Of a DNA stretch of 64,000 nucleotides, positions 32,006 to 44,299 are shown piece by piece (position 1 is the first letter of the stretch; every line of letters starts with the position of its first letter). The stretch comes from Saccharum officinarum (Eukaryota > Streptophyta > Magnoliopsida > Poales > Poaceae). Under the pieces are notes generated by a model. The model was given only the letters and a program-made list of their open reading frames with translations. It was not told where the DNA came from and searched no databases. The translations under genes were made by a program, and so were the position numbers. Location of the stretch: NCBI GenBank assembly GCA_020631735.1, contig CM036188.1, positions 10,892,214 to 10,956,213 on the forward strand. The letters run 5' to 3'.

Positions 32006-34342
32006 CTAGCTCTGTGTGTCATCCCCAGGTGTCCTAGAGCCCCCACCTTGCTCAAACTGATCCTAACCCGACTGTGAGTACGTACCGTAGTGCCACATGT
32101 ACGGCGGCGCAGGGCCTCTTGGCGGCCCCGAGTACCCCTGCTGCGTCGGCTCCCCTGGCCACGAGGAGTACCCCTGATGCGACGTTGGAGGATGCCACAT
32201 GAAGGGCTATGTGGGGAAGGTCGAGTACGCTGGATAGCCCTGCGGTGGTGAAGGACGCAGTGGAGGGCTAGCATTTGGAGTCGGGTTTGAACCCACCGAC
32301 GGTGACTGCACAAAGGCCAAGTTATGTGATTAGTACCCCGTGTATGGCCGCACAAGTTAAATCGACAGGCAATATACTCACCGGAATTGGTCCCGGAGCA
32401 TGCACTAGAATAGGAACTGGAACTGGTGGTGGAGCGAAGATCGAGGGAGGAGGCTCCTGCGACCCCGGCATCTGGGACCGGAAGTAGTCGACGGTTTCCA
32501 CGTGCACTTGCTGGTAGTGCTGCGAAAGTGCTGCTAGGTTCTGGTCATAGACCCTTGCCTGGGCCTCCTGGTTGGCCAGCAGCTGTGCGACCGTGGCCTG
32601 CAATATTACACCCGCAAGGTTGATGATATATGTGTAGGCAAGGTACATCATGTGTGAAACGAGTGAATGACGAATGAAACTGCACTTACCTAAAGTGTCG
32701 CCATCTACTACGCACTGCTCTGCTGCCGCGGCGCTATGGGGATCTGCGATCCGCCCGCCTCCGCGTCGGCTCTTCGGATCTCGCTCAGTGTCAGAGCCTC
32801 GTCGATGACGTTGCCGAACAAGGCTAACCGGCCGTGCTGCTTCCCTCCTATCCTCATAACGAGCTCAGGGTCCAGGAGGCGGTGGTGGGGTCAAAGTCAG
32901 GCCCATGGCGCACGCGAGCTGCGGCGGTGTACTGGGCAAGCTTCTCATAGATGTTCGGGTTGGTGTAGGCCTCTGGCCCTTCCACCGGGTCATAGACGTT
33001 GGATGGGTCTTTTGCTCTGCCCTTGTGAGCAAGGGCGTACCCCATGTACTCGTTGATGTCTTGCCCCGGATGCGCCTCCATCTGTGAGGATAACACAAAT
33101 CTGGTTACAAGTAGTGACAATTGAGAGGTATAATAAATAAACCAACAGAAGCATACCCATTTTTCCATGTACACCGGGAGGCACACGTTCCCTTGTTTGT
33201 GTGCTACCGAAGGATTCGCCAGGCGGCGCTCCCGACGTTCTCTGCGTGCCTCGTACGCCTCATCCATCGTCCACGCACGCACCATTTGCTCCTAGTAGTC
33301 CTCTTTGGTGCCCAACCAGCCTAGACACACCTGCATGACATCCAAGCATTCAATATTTTTGAAGATGAATTGAATGTGTCACGTAAGGAATCGGTGAGGT
33401 CGGTCTCCCTGTTCAGTATGCGCTGCCTAACCGTCGGCTTCTTTATGGTCTGGCCAAGCTTATTGGCGTAGTAGTCGATGAAGGCCTGGAGATGCGCCTC
33501 ATAGTATAAGTCCTTGAGACGGTCTTTGCAGACCGCCTCCTGCTACTTGTCCTTCCGTGCGTCGGTCACACCCTCGTCACACCTGAAGTACAACTGCACA
33601 TAGACATCACACATCATTTCATTGTTTGAAGAAAGTCCAACGAATGCGTAGTATCATAGACTCACCTAGAACTCCCTCTTGATCTTCTCAGCCAGGACTT
33701 CGCCATCTGCATCCTAGACCTCGTAGAAGTTTTTCCATTTGTATGGCACGCAGCCATTCACCAAGCCAGGGTGGTGCTCTCGAATCAGCAGGCCCTGGGT
33801 GCCATTTGGATGGCGTGCACCGGCCTTTGGAGGCAACACCACCCAGCCCCTGCACGAGTCATTAAGATCAGTTGTTAATATGTAGTTTGAATGTGAACAT
33901 GTTATATGTATGAACTAGTGGAATACACAATGGTTACTTACTTCGCGCCCATGGGTCGAATCACCGAGCGTCTGTCGGGGAGCGGCACGTCGTGCAGCAA
34001 CGAGGGCCCGCGCTAGTAGGGCTTATCCACAGCTGAGGAGCTTGAGGTGCCTGGTGTGTGCTCGTCGCCCCCATCATCGCCGCAGTGGTCGTCATCATCA
34101 TCATCGTCGCCGCAGTCACCGTGGTCGTCGCCGCCGCCGTCACCGTCAACATCGTCGTCACCGGTCGTCGTGGCCGTCGCCCCCGGGAACAGCCTCCTCA
34201 ATGACCTGCGAAGGGGCCTCCCACCCGTACTGGTCAACAGGTCCACGTCAAACAGCTCCTCGTCGTCGAGGGCGGCGGCCTCAGGGTCTCTCTGGTACAC
34301 CGATTTGACCCTCGTTCGCCTCGGTCGACTCCCGCCCGGCAT
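32006..34342 (-). pseudogene. TNPA-like / En-Spm plant transposase pseudogene
   Basis: TNPA proteins bind the subterminal repeats. The ATG at 34342 (MPGGSRPRRTRVKSVYQ) follows a possible acceptor (TTACAG|G at 34355/34354). A long Asp-rich run is encoded at about 34070-34150. Further exons read GWVVLPPKAGARHPNGTQG (about 33840-33780), an ARKDK...KDRLKDLYYEAHLQAFIDYY stretch (about 33570-33470), RRERRERRLANPSVA (about 33250-33200) and EYMGYALAHKGRAKDP (about 33050-33000), the layout of the Ptta/En-Spm transposase family. The Pro/Gly/Tyr-rich C-terminus ends at a TAG at 32006. Several stops (for example near 32200 and 32060) show decay. Intron borders are not resolved. Confidence 0.75.
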
Positions 34343-34459
34343 TTTGTCGAGTGCCTGTAATGACAAAGATTAAAACAATTAGTAACAATAAAAGGCAAGT
34401 ACTTGTAAATAAACATAATTGCAAGGTAATAGAAATAACAACATAGTATTACATGTATT

Positions 34460-37400
34460 AGAAATCATCTCCGCAAACGGCAATATGACTGGTGTGGACT
34501 CGTCATCACTACTTTCGTCATCACTATCAATATTGTCGAGCTCTCCATCGTCATCATCATCTCCGTCGTCATCATCGTCATCAGGCTCTACATCGTCCTC
34601 AACAAGTCTATTGCGCTTCATCTCCCACTCCTTAAGGATTCGTAAGTCCTCAGCATTGTGCACCTCATCACCCTCATCCTCATTGATGTCGTTGTTTACT
34701 TCCATACCCATCAGTGAAAGCATGTCTATCTCCAAACTACCTTCTAGCCCATCAGCTTGATAGAACTCATCTGTCATTGGGTAAAAGTTGTAATCATCAT
34801 CATTTGGGACAGCCGCTTTACCGTGCGGCGATACCAATTGCACAAGGCTCCAACCCGCAAGATTCTCATTTTTTTGGCACGCCCATGGGAGGTAATAAAC
34901 TTGTGTCGCATCTCGGTTAGCCACAATATAGACATCGTCTCCTTCATATTTCGAATCATGTCGAATTTCCACTTGCCCAATCTTTAGGTCCTTTTTCGTG
35001 ACTTCAGGATCAAACCAGTGGCATTTGAATACCACTGGCTTACATCCTAGGTCTTTGCCAAAGTTAAGCTCAAATATCTCTTCGACTATGTCGTAATAGT
35101 CCTTCCCATCCGAGCCGAGCGTATGAACTCTGCTGCACGTGGTTTTTAGGTTGCCCTGTTTTGCTTCGGAGCCTCTCGTGCGAAAGCGATAGCCATTCAC
35201 ATCATAAACATTGACCACCATTCTCAATTCATCACTCATTTCCACATCAGAAAAGGCCTGCAAGGTTAGGACAGGTAGATCGTTACATTACTCGCTCCTA
35301 GGAGTGAAGTGGAATCTCTAAGTCGGAACGAGGTTAGTTGGATGGTACCTTGCTACCGAACCAAGTGACGAATCCTTTTCTAAGAAGATGGTCTTCTTCT
35401 TCCACGGTAGGATCTGTACTGCCTGTCCAGTTTTCATCAATATATTCCCTAGAAAAAACAATACACAAGGGGTCGGATCGATAGGTCAAGGATAGTAGCG
35501 TATGTAACAAGCTCATCGAGAACGTACTTCTGATAAGGAATGCATTCGTCAAGGTTCAACAACAAGTATATCATGATAGTGTGCCACTCATCATGCTGCA
35601 AGTACTTGTTAGTCCCTGCGCCTCCGCTTCTGAGATCCCCTCTGAAGAGGCTAAGGTTCGATGAATTCTCGTCGATGTTGTAACGAGGGGTTGGATCGCC
35701 GGGTCTGTGAAGTTTCTCAGTATAGTACGCGGTCGTGAATGTAGACACCTCCTCCAGAATGAATGCCTCTGCCACGGAAGCCTCAATTTTGGCTTTATTT
35801 CTACACTTTTTCCGAAGAAGCTTTAGACACCTCTCGATTGGATAGCACCAACGGTGCTGCACGGGCCCCCCAACTGTGCCTCGCGTGGTAGGTGCAAAAT
35901 GAGATGTTGCATGGATAGGAAGAAGCCGGGTGGAAATATCATCTCCAACTTGCAGAGCAACAGAGGTGCAACCTTCTCTAGATTAACACAAACATCCCGA
36001 GATAACTCCTTCACACAAAGCTATCGGAAGAACAAGCTCAACTCTACCAGTACGTGCCACACTGGCTCGGGGTGGTGTCCCCGTGTCATCGCAGGAAGGA
36101 TCCGCTCAATCCATATGTGGAAGTCATGACTCTTCATCCCTAAGACTTTCATAGTCTGCAAGTTCACTCCCCTACTCAGATTTGCCGCATACCCATCAGG
36201 GAACTTTAACATCTTCATCCACTGCAGTACTTCCTTCATATATTCCCTCTTTAGGACGTAATCGGCCGGCCCCTTTTTCCATCTCTTGCCATCGGCAGGG
36301 GTCTTCATCACTAGCTTTGGTCTATCGCAAATCATTTCAATGTCTAGTCTAGCCTTAACGTTGTCCTTTGACTTCTTGCCAATGTCCATGAGTGTTGCCC
36401 AGAGTGCCTTGGCTACATTTTTTTCTGTGTGCATTACATCGATGTTGTGTGGAAGGAGGTCCTTATAGTAGGGGAGTCTAGTCAAGCCCGATATATGAGT
36501 CCACATGTGGTGGGTACCATATCCTCTAAAACCACCCTTATCTTTATCAATTGGGAGAGCCTCTATCTGCACAAGGATGTCGGCAGGGCTCTTCTCCCGA
36601 GGGATGGGGTCATGTACTTGAACACCTTTCATGAAGTGCTTTTCATCTAGCCTCAATTCGTGGTCCTCAGGCAGGAATTGACGATGCTTATCAAAAGAAG
36701 AGTACTTGCCACCCTTCTTCAGCCAGGTGAACATCACATCCTCCTTGCATGTTGGGCAAGGGAACTTCCCGTGAACACACCGCGCGCTGAATAAGCCATG
36801 TGCCAGGAAGTCATGCATTGAGTACTGGTACCACACATGCATTGTGAAGTTCGTCTTTGTAGCTCGGTCGTACGTCCGTACGCCCTCTTCCCAAGCACGT
36901 TGCAATTCATCCCACACTGGCTGCATGAACACACCCATATTGTTGCCCGGGTGTCCAGGTATTATCAGTGTCAAGAACACGTTCCTGGGTTCGAAAATGA
37001 CACCGGGGGGGGGAGATTGAGGGGGATCATGAACATGGGCCAACAAGTGTACGGGGCCGCCATCATTCCAAACGGGTTGAACCCATCTGTTGCCATCGCT
37101 ACCCGTACATTCCGAGCCTCCGCAGCCTTCTCAGGATTCATCTCATCGAAGTGCTTCCATGCATCACCATCCGCCGGGTGTTGCATCTTGTCACTATATC
37201 GTTTCCCCTTCTTGTGCCACGTCATTCGTTTCGCGGACTCCTCTGTCATGTATAGCCGCTGGATCCTCGATGTGACAGGAAGGTGCCGTATGACCAACTC
37301 GGGGATCTTGGACTGTTTCTTGCTGCCATCACTGCATTCTATCTCCACATACCTAGAGGCTTTGCACTTTGGACAGTGTGTTGCTGTCTCGTGGTCGCCC

Positions 37401-38035
37401 CTAAACAGGAAGCACCCGTTCTTACAAGCATGAATCGCTTCGTACGGCATCTTGAGTGCATGAAGGAGCTTCTATGACTCATACTTGTTCTTCGATAGGC
37501 TGTGACCCTTCGGAAGCAATTGGCCAACTGTTGCCAACACGAGATTAAAACCGTCTCGACTAATGCCCAGCAACGACTTCAACGCTATTAGGCGTGAAAT
37601 GACATCCAGTTACGACATCGTAGTGTTCTCGTGAAGGGGCTGCTTTGCCGCCTCCAACATGGCGTAGTATGCCTGTGCGGTCTCCTCTGGATCTTCTTCG
37701 GCCACCTCCATTCCTAGGTGTGCGTCTACCATCATGTCTGCCATCCCGGCATCTGCATCAAACTCCTCGAGTTGGTGTCTCACCTCCTTCTCACTGACAC
37801 GATGGCGTTCGCCATGGTAGATCCAGTGGGTATAGTTCGGAATGTACCCGTTCGCAAAAATATCTTTATACATCTGCTGGTGGTCTTTCCTTTTCTTGTT
37901 CTTACACTTAGTGCAGGGACACGACATCTGAAGAAATCCGTTAGAAAATGCTACTTCTAGGAAGTTCTTCGTCCCCAAAACCCATTCCGGACTCTTACTT
38001 TTGAAGCCCGTGTACATCCACTCACGGTCAGCCAT
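34460..38035 (-). pseudogene. TNPD (Tnp2-type CACTA transposase) pseudogene
   Basis: The enzyme would cut at the CACTA ends. Order on the minus strand: a transposase-associated domain from the ATG at 38035 (MADREWMYTGF, CPCTKCKNKKRKD); Tnp2 core 37450-36021 (KGKRYSDKMQHPADGDAWKH, MATDGFNPFGM, LIIPGHPG); the region equivalent to DUF4218 (36014-35449, LCKLEMIFPPGFF, HLPREAQLGGP, RWCYPIERCLK); and the region equivalent to DUF4216 (35263-34660, KPVVFKCHWFD, VYIVANRDATQVYYLPW), then an acidic tail. Stops lie near 37612, 37470 and 36020. Frameshifts lie at the nine-G run at 37005-37013 and near 35868. The protein is not made. Confidence 0.92.
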
Positions 38036-38860
38036 CCTCTGTCATGCTCCAATGTAAGCGAGTAATAAAAACACCATCTCCATCTACAAAGGGGTTCCTA
38101 CCATCTAATAGGTGAAGGATAGGTCCTAATCCCTCCTGAGGATGCGTAGATGAGGTTAGCTTCCATGCTCTGCTCCCGTCAGAGACAGAATTTCGGCAGC
38201 ACCTCCCCGCTGCTCTCCCGATACACGTCCCGAAAGGGAGAGTGTGTATCCGGAGAACAACAGGAAAGTGCTACCGAAACTCCGACACGTACGGGGGCGG
38301 AACATGGAAGCTAACCCATCTACGCATCCTAGGGCTGTCCAAAAAACGGGGACAATCCAAAAGATATACCGTCACAGATATGCACTGATCCGCATACCAA
38401 CGACCGCGTATCCCTTTCGGACGGGATACGCCTAACTCGGTTACGCGACCTAAGTATGACAACGATAAGGAAGAGAGGTGATTTATACCTAGGGTGGCGG
38501 TGAAGATAGGCTAGCGGCGCAGTGGCGAGTCGGTGCAGTGGCCAGGCGGCGCTATGCTGAGGTGCTCAGAGTCCCCTCGAACAGGTCCTGCTTTGCAAAA
38601 CAAGAAAAACAACACTATAAGTAGAAAATTTCGGTAGAACCTCCCCTGCACAGGGAGGTTTCCAAAACCTGCAAAAAAAGAAGCCGGCTCGATGGTCGAC
38701 AGCACATATACGACACGAAGGCCACACATCCACATTTCCGGCACGAAAGCCGTCAACGACACGTACGACACGAAGGCCGACAACCCTAGGGCTTTACCTT
38801 CTTCTCCACCGAGAGACTGGGACACCGACCGAGGGACGTGAACGGCGGTCGAGAATCCTC
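38036..38860. other. 5' region of the CACTA transposase gene
   Basis: No gene is seen. This stretch precedes the TNPD start and probably holds its leader, with imperfect inverted motifs around 38130-38450. Confidence 0.4.
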
Positions 38861-38861
38861 C

Positions 38862-39066
38862 CCCTTCTTTCTTCCTCCTCCCTTCTCCTTCTCCTTCCTC
38901 CTTCTCCTTCTCCTTCCTCCTTCTCCTTCTCCTTCCTCCTTTCTTCTCCTTCTTCCTCCTTCCTTCCCTTCTCCTTCTCCTTCTCTTCCTCCTTCTTCTC
39001 CTCCTCCTCCTCCTCCTTCTTCTTCTTCTTCCCCCCTTCTTCTTCCCTTCCCTTCCCTCCCCTTCC
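38862..39066. repeat. Pyrimidine tract (CTT/CCT-rich, about 205 bp)
   Basis: An almost pure C/T run on the plus strand (A/G on the minus strand) inside the CACTA 5' region, composed of cttcctcctt-type units. It produces long spurious ORFs on both strands. Confidence 0.95.
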
Positions 39067-39284
39067 TCCTACTTCTGCTCACCAACAGGGAGCGGGCGGC
39101 GGCGGGGCTAGCCGGTGGGGCGGCGCGCGCGCGGGCGGGCGGCGCAACACGCGGGAGGCGGAGGCGGGCCGGGAGGCGGCGGATCTGGCGGGGCGGCGGC
39201 GACAGCAGGTGGGCGCGGGCCAGTTCTAGGGTTGGGGACGGGTTGGGCCGGCTGGCCGTTTTGTTATTTTTTTTAAAAAAACTC

Positions 39285-40245
39285 CTTTGCCGACGGCGGG
39301 GCCAGGTGGCCGTCGGCAAAGGCCTGCCACGTGGCCACCTCAGAGCCGGCTAGGGCAACGGTCTTTACCGACGGCCACATGGCGCGGTCGTCGACAAAGA
39401 TTTTTTTGTTTTTTTCATCCAAAATTTTTCGACATGTGATCACATGTGGAGATGTGAGAGTTTTCGATATTCGACGTCGCAACTTGCTCCAAACATTTTC
39501 AAATTTTTACCATAGCCTCCACATGTGATGACAACACAACTCATCAGGTTTCGTCAAATTCGGACTTCGTTTGGATTTTATATAATTCGAAAACACTTTT
39601 TGCGCATGTAACTACTCATGTTACGACACCAACATGGTCGTAATTTCATGCGAGGTCCTAGATACGGCCTCAACATACTCCGAACATCATGAATACCATT
39701 TTTTGAATTAGCAAATTCCATTATTTCATGTACCTGCTGTTCAACTTTAGAGTTGTCGGAAAAATTCAAAGAAACAAAAAAACCAAATATAGCAAAAAAA
39801 GTCAAAATTGTCCCAAATTTTAAAGTTGGGATGTATCTGGTGTAGGAATGCACCAAGAAAAAAGTGGGATGAAAAAAACAAAAAAAAATTTACCCTTTGC
39901 CGAGGGCCAGAAAAGACCCTCGGAAAGGTCCTTTGCCGACTGCCTAGCCAATCGGCCATCGACAAAGGATTGCATCTTTGCCGACGGCCAGACAGCAAGG
40001 CCATCGACAAAGGGGACGTCGTGGGCTGTCGTTAGCCCCGACCCTCTTTATCGATGACCCTTATTTACCGAGGGCCTGGCCGTCGGCAAAGAAGATCCTT
40101 TGCCGACGGCCCGGCCGTCGGCAAAGAGGTTCTTCACCGACGGTGCTTCTTCGCCGACGGCTTGGTCGTCGGCAAAGAGGTTCTTTGCCGACGGCTTGCT
40201 TTTACGACCGTCGGCAAAATAAAATGTCGTCGGCAAAGTCTGTTT
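39285..40245. repeat. Right subterminal repeat array of the CACTA element
   Basis: About twenty TTTGCCGACGG / CCGTCGGCAAAG motifs lie in two blocks (39285-39410 and 39895-40245), separated by about 480 bases of AT-rich DNA. Confidence 0.93.
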
Positions 40246-40256
40246 TTCCGGTAGTG

Positions 40257-40470
40257 GCCCTGCATAACTCTATTTGAGAAAGTGCAAAGGCCGATGCAGA
40301 CTTTGACACATGTGATCGATCTTAATGAAAACTACATGCCATTATCAGAGTCATCTACGTCTCAATGAAGTGGTGGAAACGATGCCCATTTAGGAGATGA
40401 TGATCAAGATACGAATGATTTTCGTGATAATATAGCTAACACTTTGGTTGCTAGGCGAGATTGATGAAAG
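40257..40470 (+). pseudogene. Coding-like fragment interrupted by the CACTA element, unrecognised
   Basis: Directly at the right border one frame reads PCITLFEKVQRPMQTLTHVI, continues DLNENYMPLSESSTSQ to a stop, then GGNDAHLGDDDQDTNDFRDN and an end IANTLVARRD at a TGA (about 40464). The composition is clearly protein-like. The end loosely resembles C-termini of plant Harbinger-type nucleases, but I cannot confirm that. Confidence 0.35.
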
Positions 40471-40707
40471 ATCGATATAGTGGTACTGGTTTTGACAAAT
40501 AAGTATTTTTTGATTGGATAATTGTGTTTTTATAGATTTTGATTTGACTATATATTTTCTACTTTTATTTATGCACTTTCACATTAATTTTTATTCACAT
40601 CCTGCACGGTCAAACAAACAGCGTATCCCAAATGTGCCTACCTGCAAACACCAGATTGACGTCCAGACCCAGGGGTCTTATTAAGAGTATATTTTCAATA
40701 TGGATAC

Positions 40708-41177
40708 AACGAGTTTGCCGTGTGCCAGGGGCACTCGGCAAAGCCCAATAAGCACTCGGCATACGGCACTCACCTAAAAAACTACCGGCAAAGCCAGCTG
40801 TGCCGAGTGTTTTTTTCGGGCACTCGGCAGAGCTTTGCCGTGTGTCAGATGGCTCTCGGCAAAAAAAAAGCAGCCGTGACGGGCGACGAAACAGTAACGG
40901 AGCGTTTGCCGAGTGCCTAACAATTGACACTCGGCAAACTTTTTTAAATTTTTTTAATAAATATGTTTTGCCAAGTGCCTTGCTGACCTACACTCGACAT
41001 ACTTTCAAATGTTGCCGTGTGCCTAATCTTGAGCACTCGGCGTAGTTTTTTTTTAAAGTTAGGTTTGCTGTGTGTCTCATCTACTGGCACTCGGCAAATC
41101 CCAGTCTTTGCCGAGTGCCATGGTATGTGCACACGTCAAAGTCCCAGGCACTCGGCTTATTAGCCGTTTCCAGTAAA
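40708..41177. mobile_element. Fragment of a second CACTA family
   Basis: About fifteen TTTGCCGAGTGCC / GGCACTCGGCAAA motifs (several mutated) form a subterminal array distinct from that of the element next door. The right end reads gccgtttccagta, which is CACTACTGGAAACGGC in complement with the last bases lost. No left terminus or transposase remains. Confidence 0.8.
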
Positions 41178-41822
41178 ATTTTACTACCTACTACTAGTCT
41201 AGCTATATATGTATATATAAACAATATAGGATTAATTTCTCTCTCTCTCTCTATATATATAGTCACTGTAGGTTTGAGTTCCTAACATTTATATTAGTGA
41301 ACTAATAAATAGTGCTAGACCATCTAAATATAGCCACTGTATGTCATAATAAGCCGCCTTTTTATCAACTGCTCACATGTGCCGTGCCGCCACTTGTGAC
41401 TTTGCGTGTGAGATCCCACGTCGCCCTACCCTCTCTCCATGGCAAAAGAGATAATCAGCTTTCCTCCAGATGTGGCTTCTGCATGCTTGCAAACAGAAGA
41501 GGCTATATCTACTTCCTCCTCGGTGCCTTTTTTAAGAAACGCAGTTTCTGGCCAATCTACCAAACAGACAGGGCCTCTAAGTCGTGTCTTAGACACCCAA
41601 ACAACATGATAACATGCATGATACTTTGCTTTGGAGAGATGTCTAATTTCTCTGCAAATCTATTTATGGATCTTGAACCGATGACAGTCTGAAATAAACC
41701 ACCTAGCAAAACGAGATTATGCATCGGGACTAGCTAGCCTGCCTAATCTACTAGTCTACGTGACAGTAATAATCAAAGAACACGAGGAGCTAGCTGAGGA
41801 AAAATATAAAAATAAAAAAGCT
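41178..41822. other. 3' flank of the peptidase gene
   Basis: AT-rich with a tctctctctctatatatata run (41240-41260). No other gene recognised. The 41312-41692 ORF lacks a protein-like pattern. Confidence 0.4.
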
Positions 41823-44196
41823 TCAGGTCACAATGCCCTCGTCACTGTAGTATTGCTTAAGCCAGCGCGCTATGACCCTCGTCTCCTTCACCCGCACCTG
41901 CTTCAGCCACTCCGGGTCCTCCTTGCTCGAGAATCTCAAATCCACGTGGTGCGCCCCTGCGTGCACATCATGTACACCACATACATGTTTTGTTTAAACA
42001 ATGTCCAAATCTTATATTTATCTTATTATAAACAGACAAAACATATGCATGCATGGTCGAATACATTACAACGAAGACAAAAGGCTAAATTGCTCACTGA
42101 CCTTTGGGCTCCACCAGCGCAATGATGCTGTCAGAGATGCTCTTCAGCACGCTGCGAATAGCCAAAAGGAAAAGAAAAATGTAAACACGTCTGGTTTTTT
42201 TTTATTATGGCAGCTTACCAAAGCTTGACCAAGCCATATATATATATATATATTTTTCTTGTCAAATTTTGTTTGAATTCATTCTTAAGTTGGAAAAAAG
42301 ATTCTACTATATATATTTTCATCGAATCCGTAAGAGAAAACTATTTCCAGCAAATTCGAGTCATTACCCTCCGGTGCTCCACGGATCTCGCAGCCCATTG
42401 AAGAAGAGGATGTTGCTAGCAGATTTTTTGAGGACATTCGCAATATCCTGAAACAAAGAAAACCGAATTTTATAAAAATGTGACAAAAAGAAAATAAATC
42501 CCAACAAGCCCGAAACCAGCCCAATCATCATCGAGCCGCCATTTCCAGCGAGCAGCAACTTGAGCCCAGCCCAACAGACGGCCCAGCCCAGTAGGAAGGA
42601 ATCCGCCGCGCCGCCACTTACGTATCCGCCGAATTCGGTCTCGATCCAGAACGGGCGCGGCGGGAGCCCGGTGTTTTTGCGGCAGTCGTCGACGACGTCG
42701 GTGAAGTTGAAGGGCGACGGCGGCAGCACGCTGCCGTCGCGGACGCCGTACGCCATGACCATCACCTCCGTGCACGCCTGCCAGTTCCACCCGTCGTATA
42801 TGCCGTAGGGGTCGTCAACCTCCTCGGCGCCGAAGCACGCCGCCGCGCCCGTGTGGTTGTAGTACACGTTCATGGCGTCCCGGACCTGCTGGGACAGCAG
42901 CAGCAGCTGGGCGGTGGTGCTTCTGTTGCCGTCGTTGCCGGAGCTCGCCGCTGCCGCCTGCTGGCGGTTGTCGATGGCGCGGCACATCGAGCGGACTGGG
43001 TACGCCGGCAGCGGCGTCAGGAACCCCGACGCCGTCGGGTAGTCCGTCATCGCCGCCTCCACCACCGCTTCTCTGAGCAGAGACGGGATGTCCTGCACGC
43101 TGCTTCCGCTGCATGCATTGGATGTGTGTGTATATGCGTGATCAGCAGACAGATCGATCATCGTGTAATGCCATCACTTCGATCGGAATAAATCCTGTGT
43201 TGTTTTGTATGAAATTCGTGCAAAAAATCTTTCTTAGTTTTGAGCACTCACTTGCACATGTTGAACGTACGTCTCAGCTGTGCCTGGCCTTCCTTGGTGG
43301 CGAGCGCATTGTAGAGCACGTCCCACGACTTCCGAAGCACGTCGTAGCAGTTCTTGCTCTCGCTCTAATCACACAATTATTAAAACAAGAAAAATGAATC
43401 CATGCATGCAAAATGAATCCATATACCCATGCATGCGTACCTTGAAGTCGTCGTTGATGCGATCGTAGAACGCGTAGGGATCGACGATGCCAAAGAAGCT
43501 GAGGATGGGCGCGGACGACGCGACGGCGCCCATGACAACATGCGGATACTTGAGCCGCATCCACGCCGCCAGCATGCCGCCGTATGATCCGCCGAAGACG
43601 AGGACGGGCGCCGCGGGCGCGCTGAGGTTGGCCTTGAGGCTGAGCACGAACGAGGCGTAGTCGGCGAGCGCCTGCGTGACGGTGAGGTAGCCCTTGGTGG
43701 CGGCGTCCCGGAACGCGGCCTCCCTGGTGCCCCCGAACGGCATCGACTCGCCGTAGTAGCGGTGCTCCACGAAGACGAGCATGGCGCGGAACCGCGGCGC
43801 GGCCTCCCACATGAACCCGGTGTTGTTGGTGAACAGGTCGATGTCGCCCTCGTTGCCGGCGTAGAGGAAGATGGGCGCCGTGCGCCCGCCCCAGAACGTG
43901 TCGTTGATCAGGTACCGCTGCTGGAACGTCGCGTAGCTCGCCGGCAGCGAGTTGAAGTGGTCCAGCCGCTGCGTGTACCGCCGCGTCTCGTACTGCACCG
44001 TCGGCGGCACGGACACGCCGCCGTCGGAGGCGTCGTCGCCCACGCGCGGTACCTGCAGCGATGATGAGGCGTAGTGGCGCCTCGCCAGCGTCGGCGGTCG
44101 CCGCCGGATGACGCGGCCTGCTCCAGAAGCTGTTGCTGCGGTTGCTTGCAATGAGAAGAGGAGAAGGAAGACGGCGGCGATGATGGCTCTCTCCAT
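41823..44196 (-). CDS. Serine carboxypeptidase S28 family protein (lysosomal Pro-X carboxypeptidase-like), six exons
   Basis: A secreted or vacuolar peptidase expected to remove residues after proline. Six exons join in frame to 539 codons: 44196-43441, 43364-43252, 43108-42622, 42447-42368, 42151-42102 and 41956-41823, all introns GT...AG and 76-216 bp. Residues 1-24 form a signal peptide (AAVFLLLFSL core). YTQRLDHFN opens the catalytic fold near residue 74, and GNEGDI and EHRYYGES are family blocks. The nucleophile is Ser204 in FGGSYGG, the acid Asp473 in NGLRDPWSTGG and the base His498/499 in GAHHVDLR, so the triad is complete and length is normal for the family. N-glycosylation sequons include NDT, NNT and NLS. 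GC-rich exon 1 is typical of grasses. No break was found, and the gene looks functional. Confidence 0.95.
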
Positions 44197-44280
44197 GACG
44201 TTGCAGATTGATTGAGACTACTCGATGTTCTACGAGAGAATGTACCGATCTTTCTGTTGAGAGAAGATCGAGAATACTGA

Positions 44281-44292
44281 CACTATATAGCA
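44281..44292 (-). promoter_or_regulatory. TATA box of the S28 peptidase gene
   Basis: The minus strand reads TTGCTATATAGTG about 90 bases before the ATG at 44196, implying a leader of roughly 60 bases. Confidence 0.65.
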
Positions 44293-44299
44293 ACCGACG

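Larger units (their letters stand above)
31340..40256 (-). mobile_element. Complete CACTA (En/Spm) transposon, 8,917 bp, TSD GCC
   Basis: The left end CACTACCATAATC and the right end (as complement) CACTACCGGAAAAACAG are flanked by the exact 3-base duplication GCC (31337-31339 and 40257-40259). Both ends carry arrays of TTTGCCGACGG / CCGTCGGCAAAG, the expected subterminal transposase-binding repeats. Inside, the minus strand encodes remnants of a TNPD (Tnp2 type) and a TNPA-like gene in the usual order. The genes are broken, so it could move only with help from an active relative. Confidence 0.97.

Noticed and set aside
38786..39353. ORFs of 170-177 codons on both strands rich in Ser/Pro or Arg/Glu/Gly
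   Set aside because: Produced by the pyrimidine tract; no real protein pattern.
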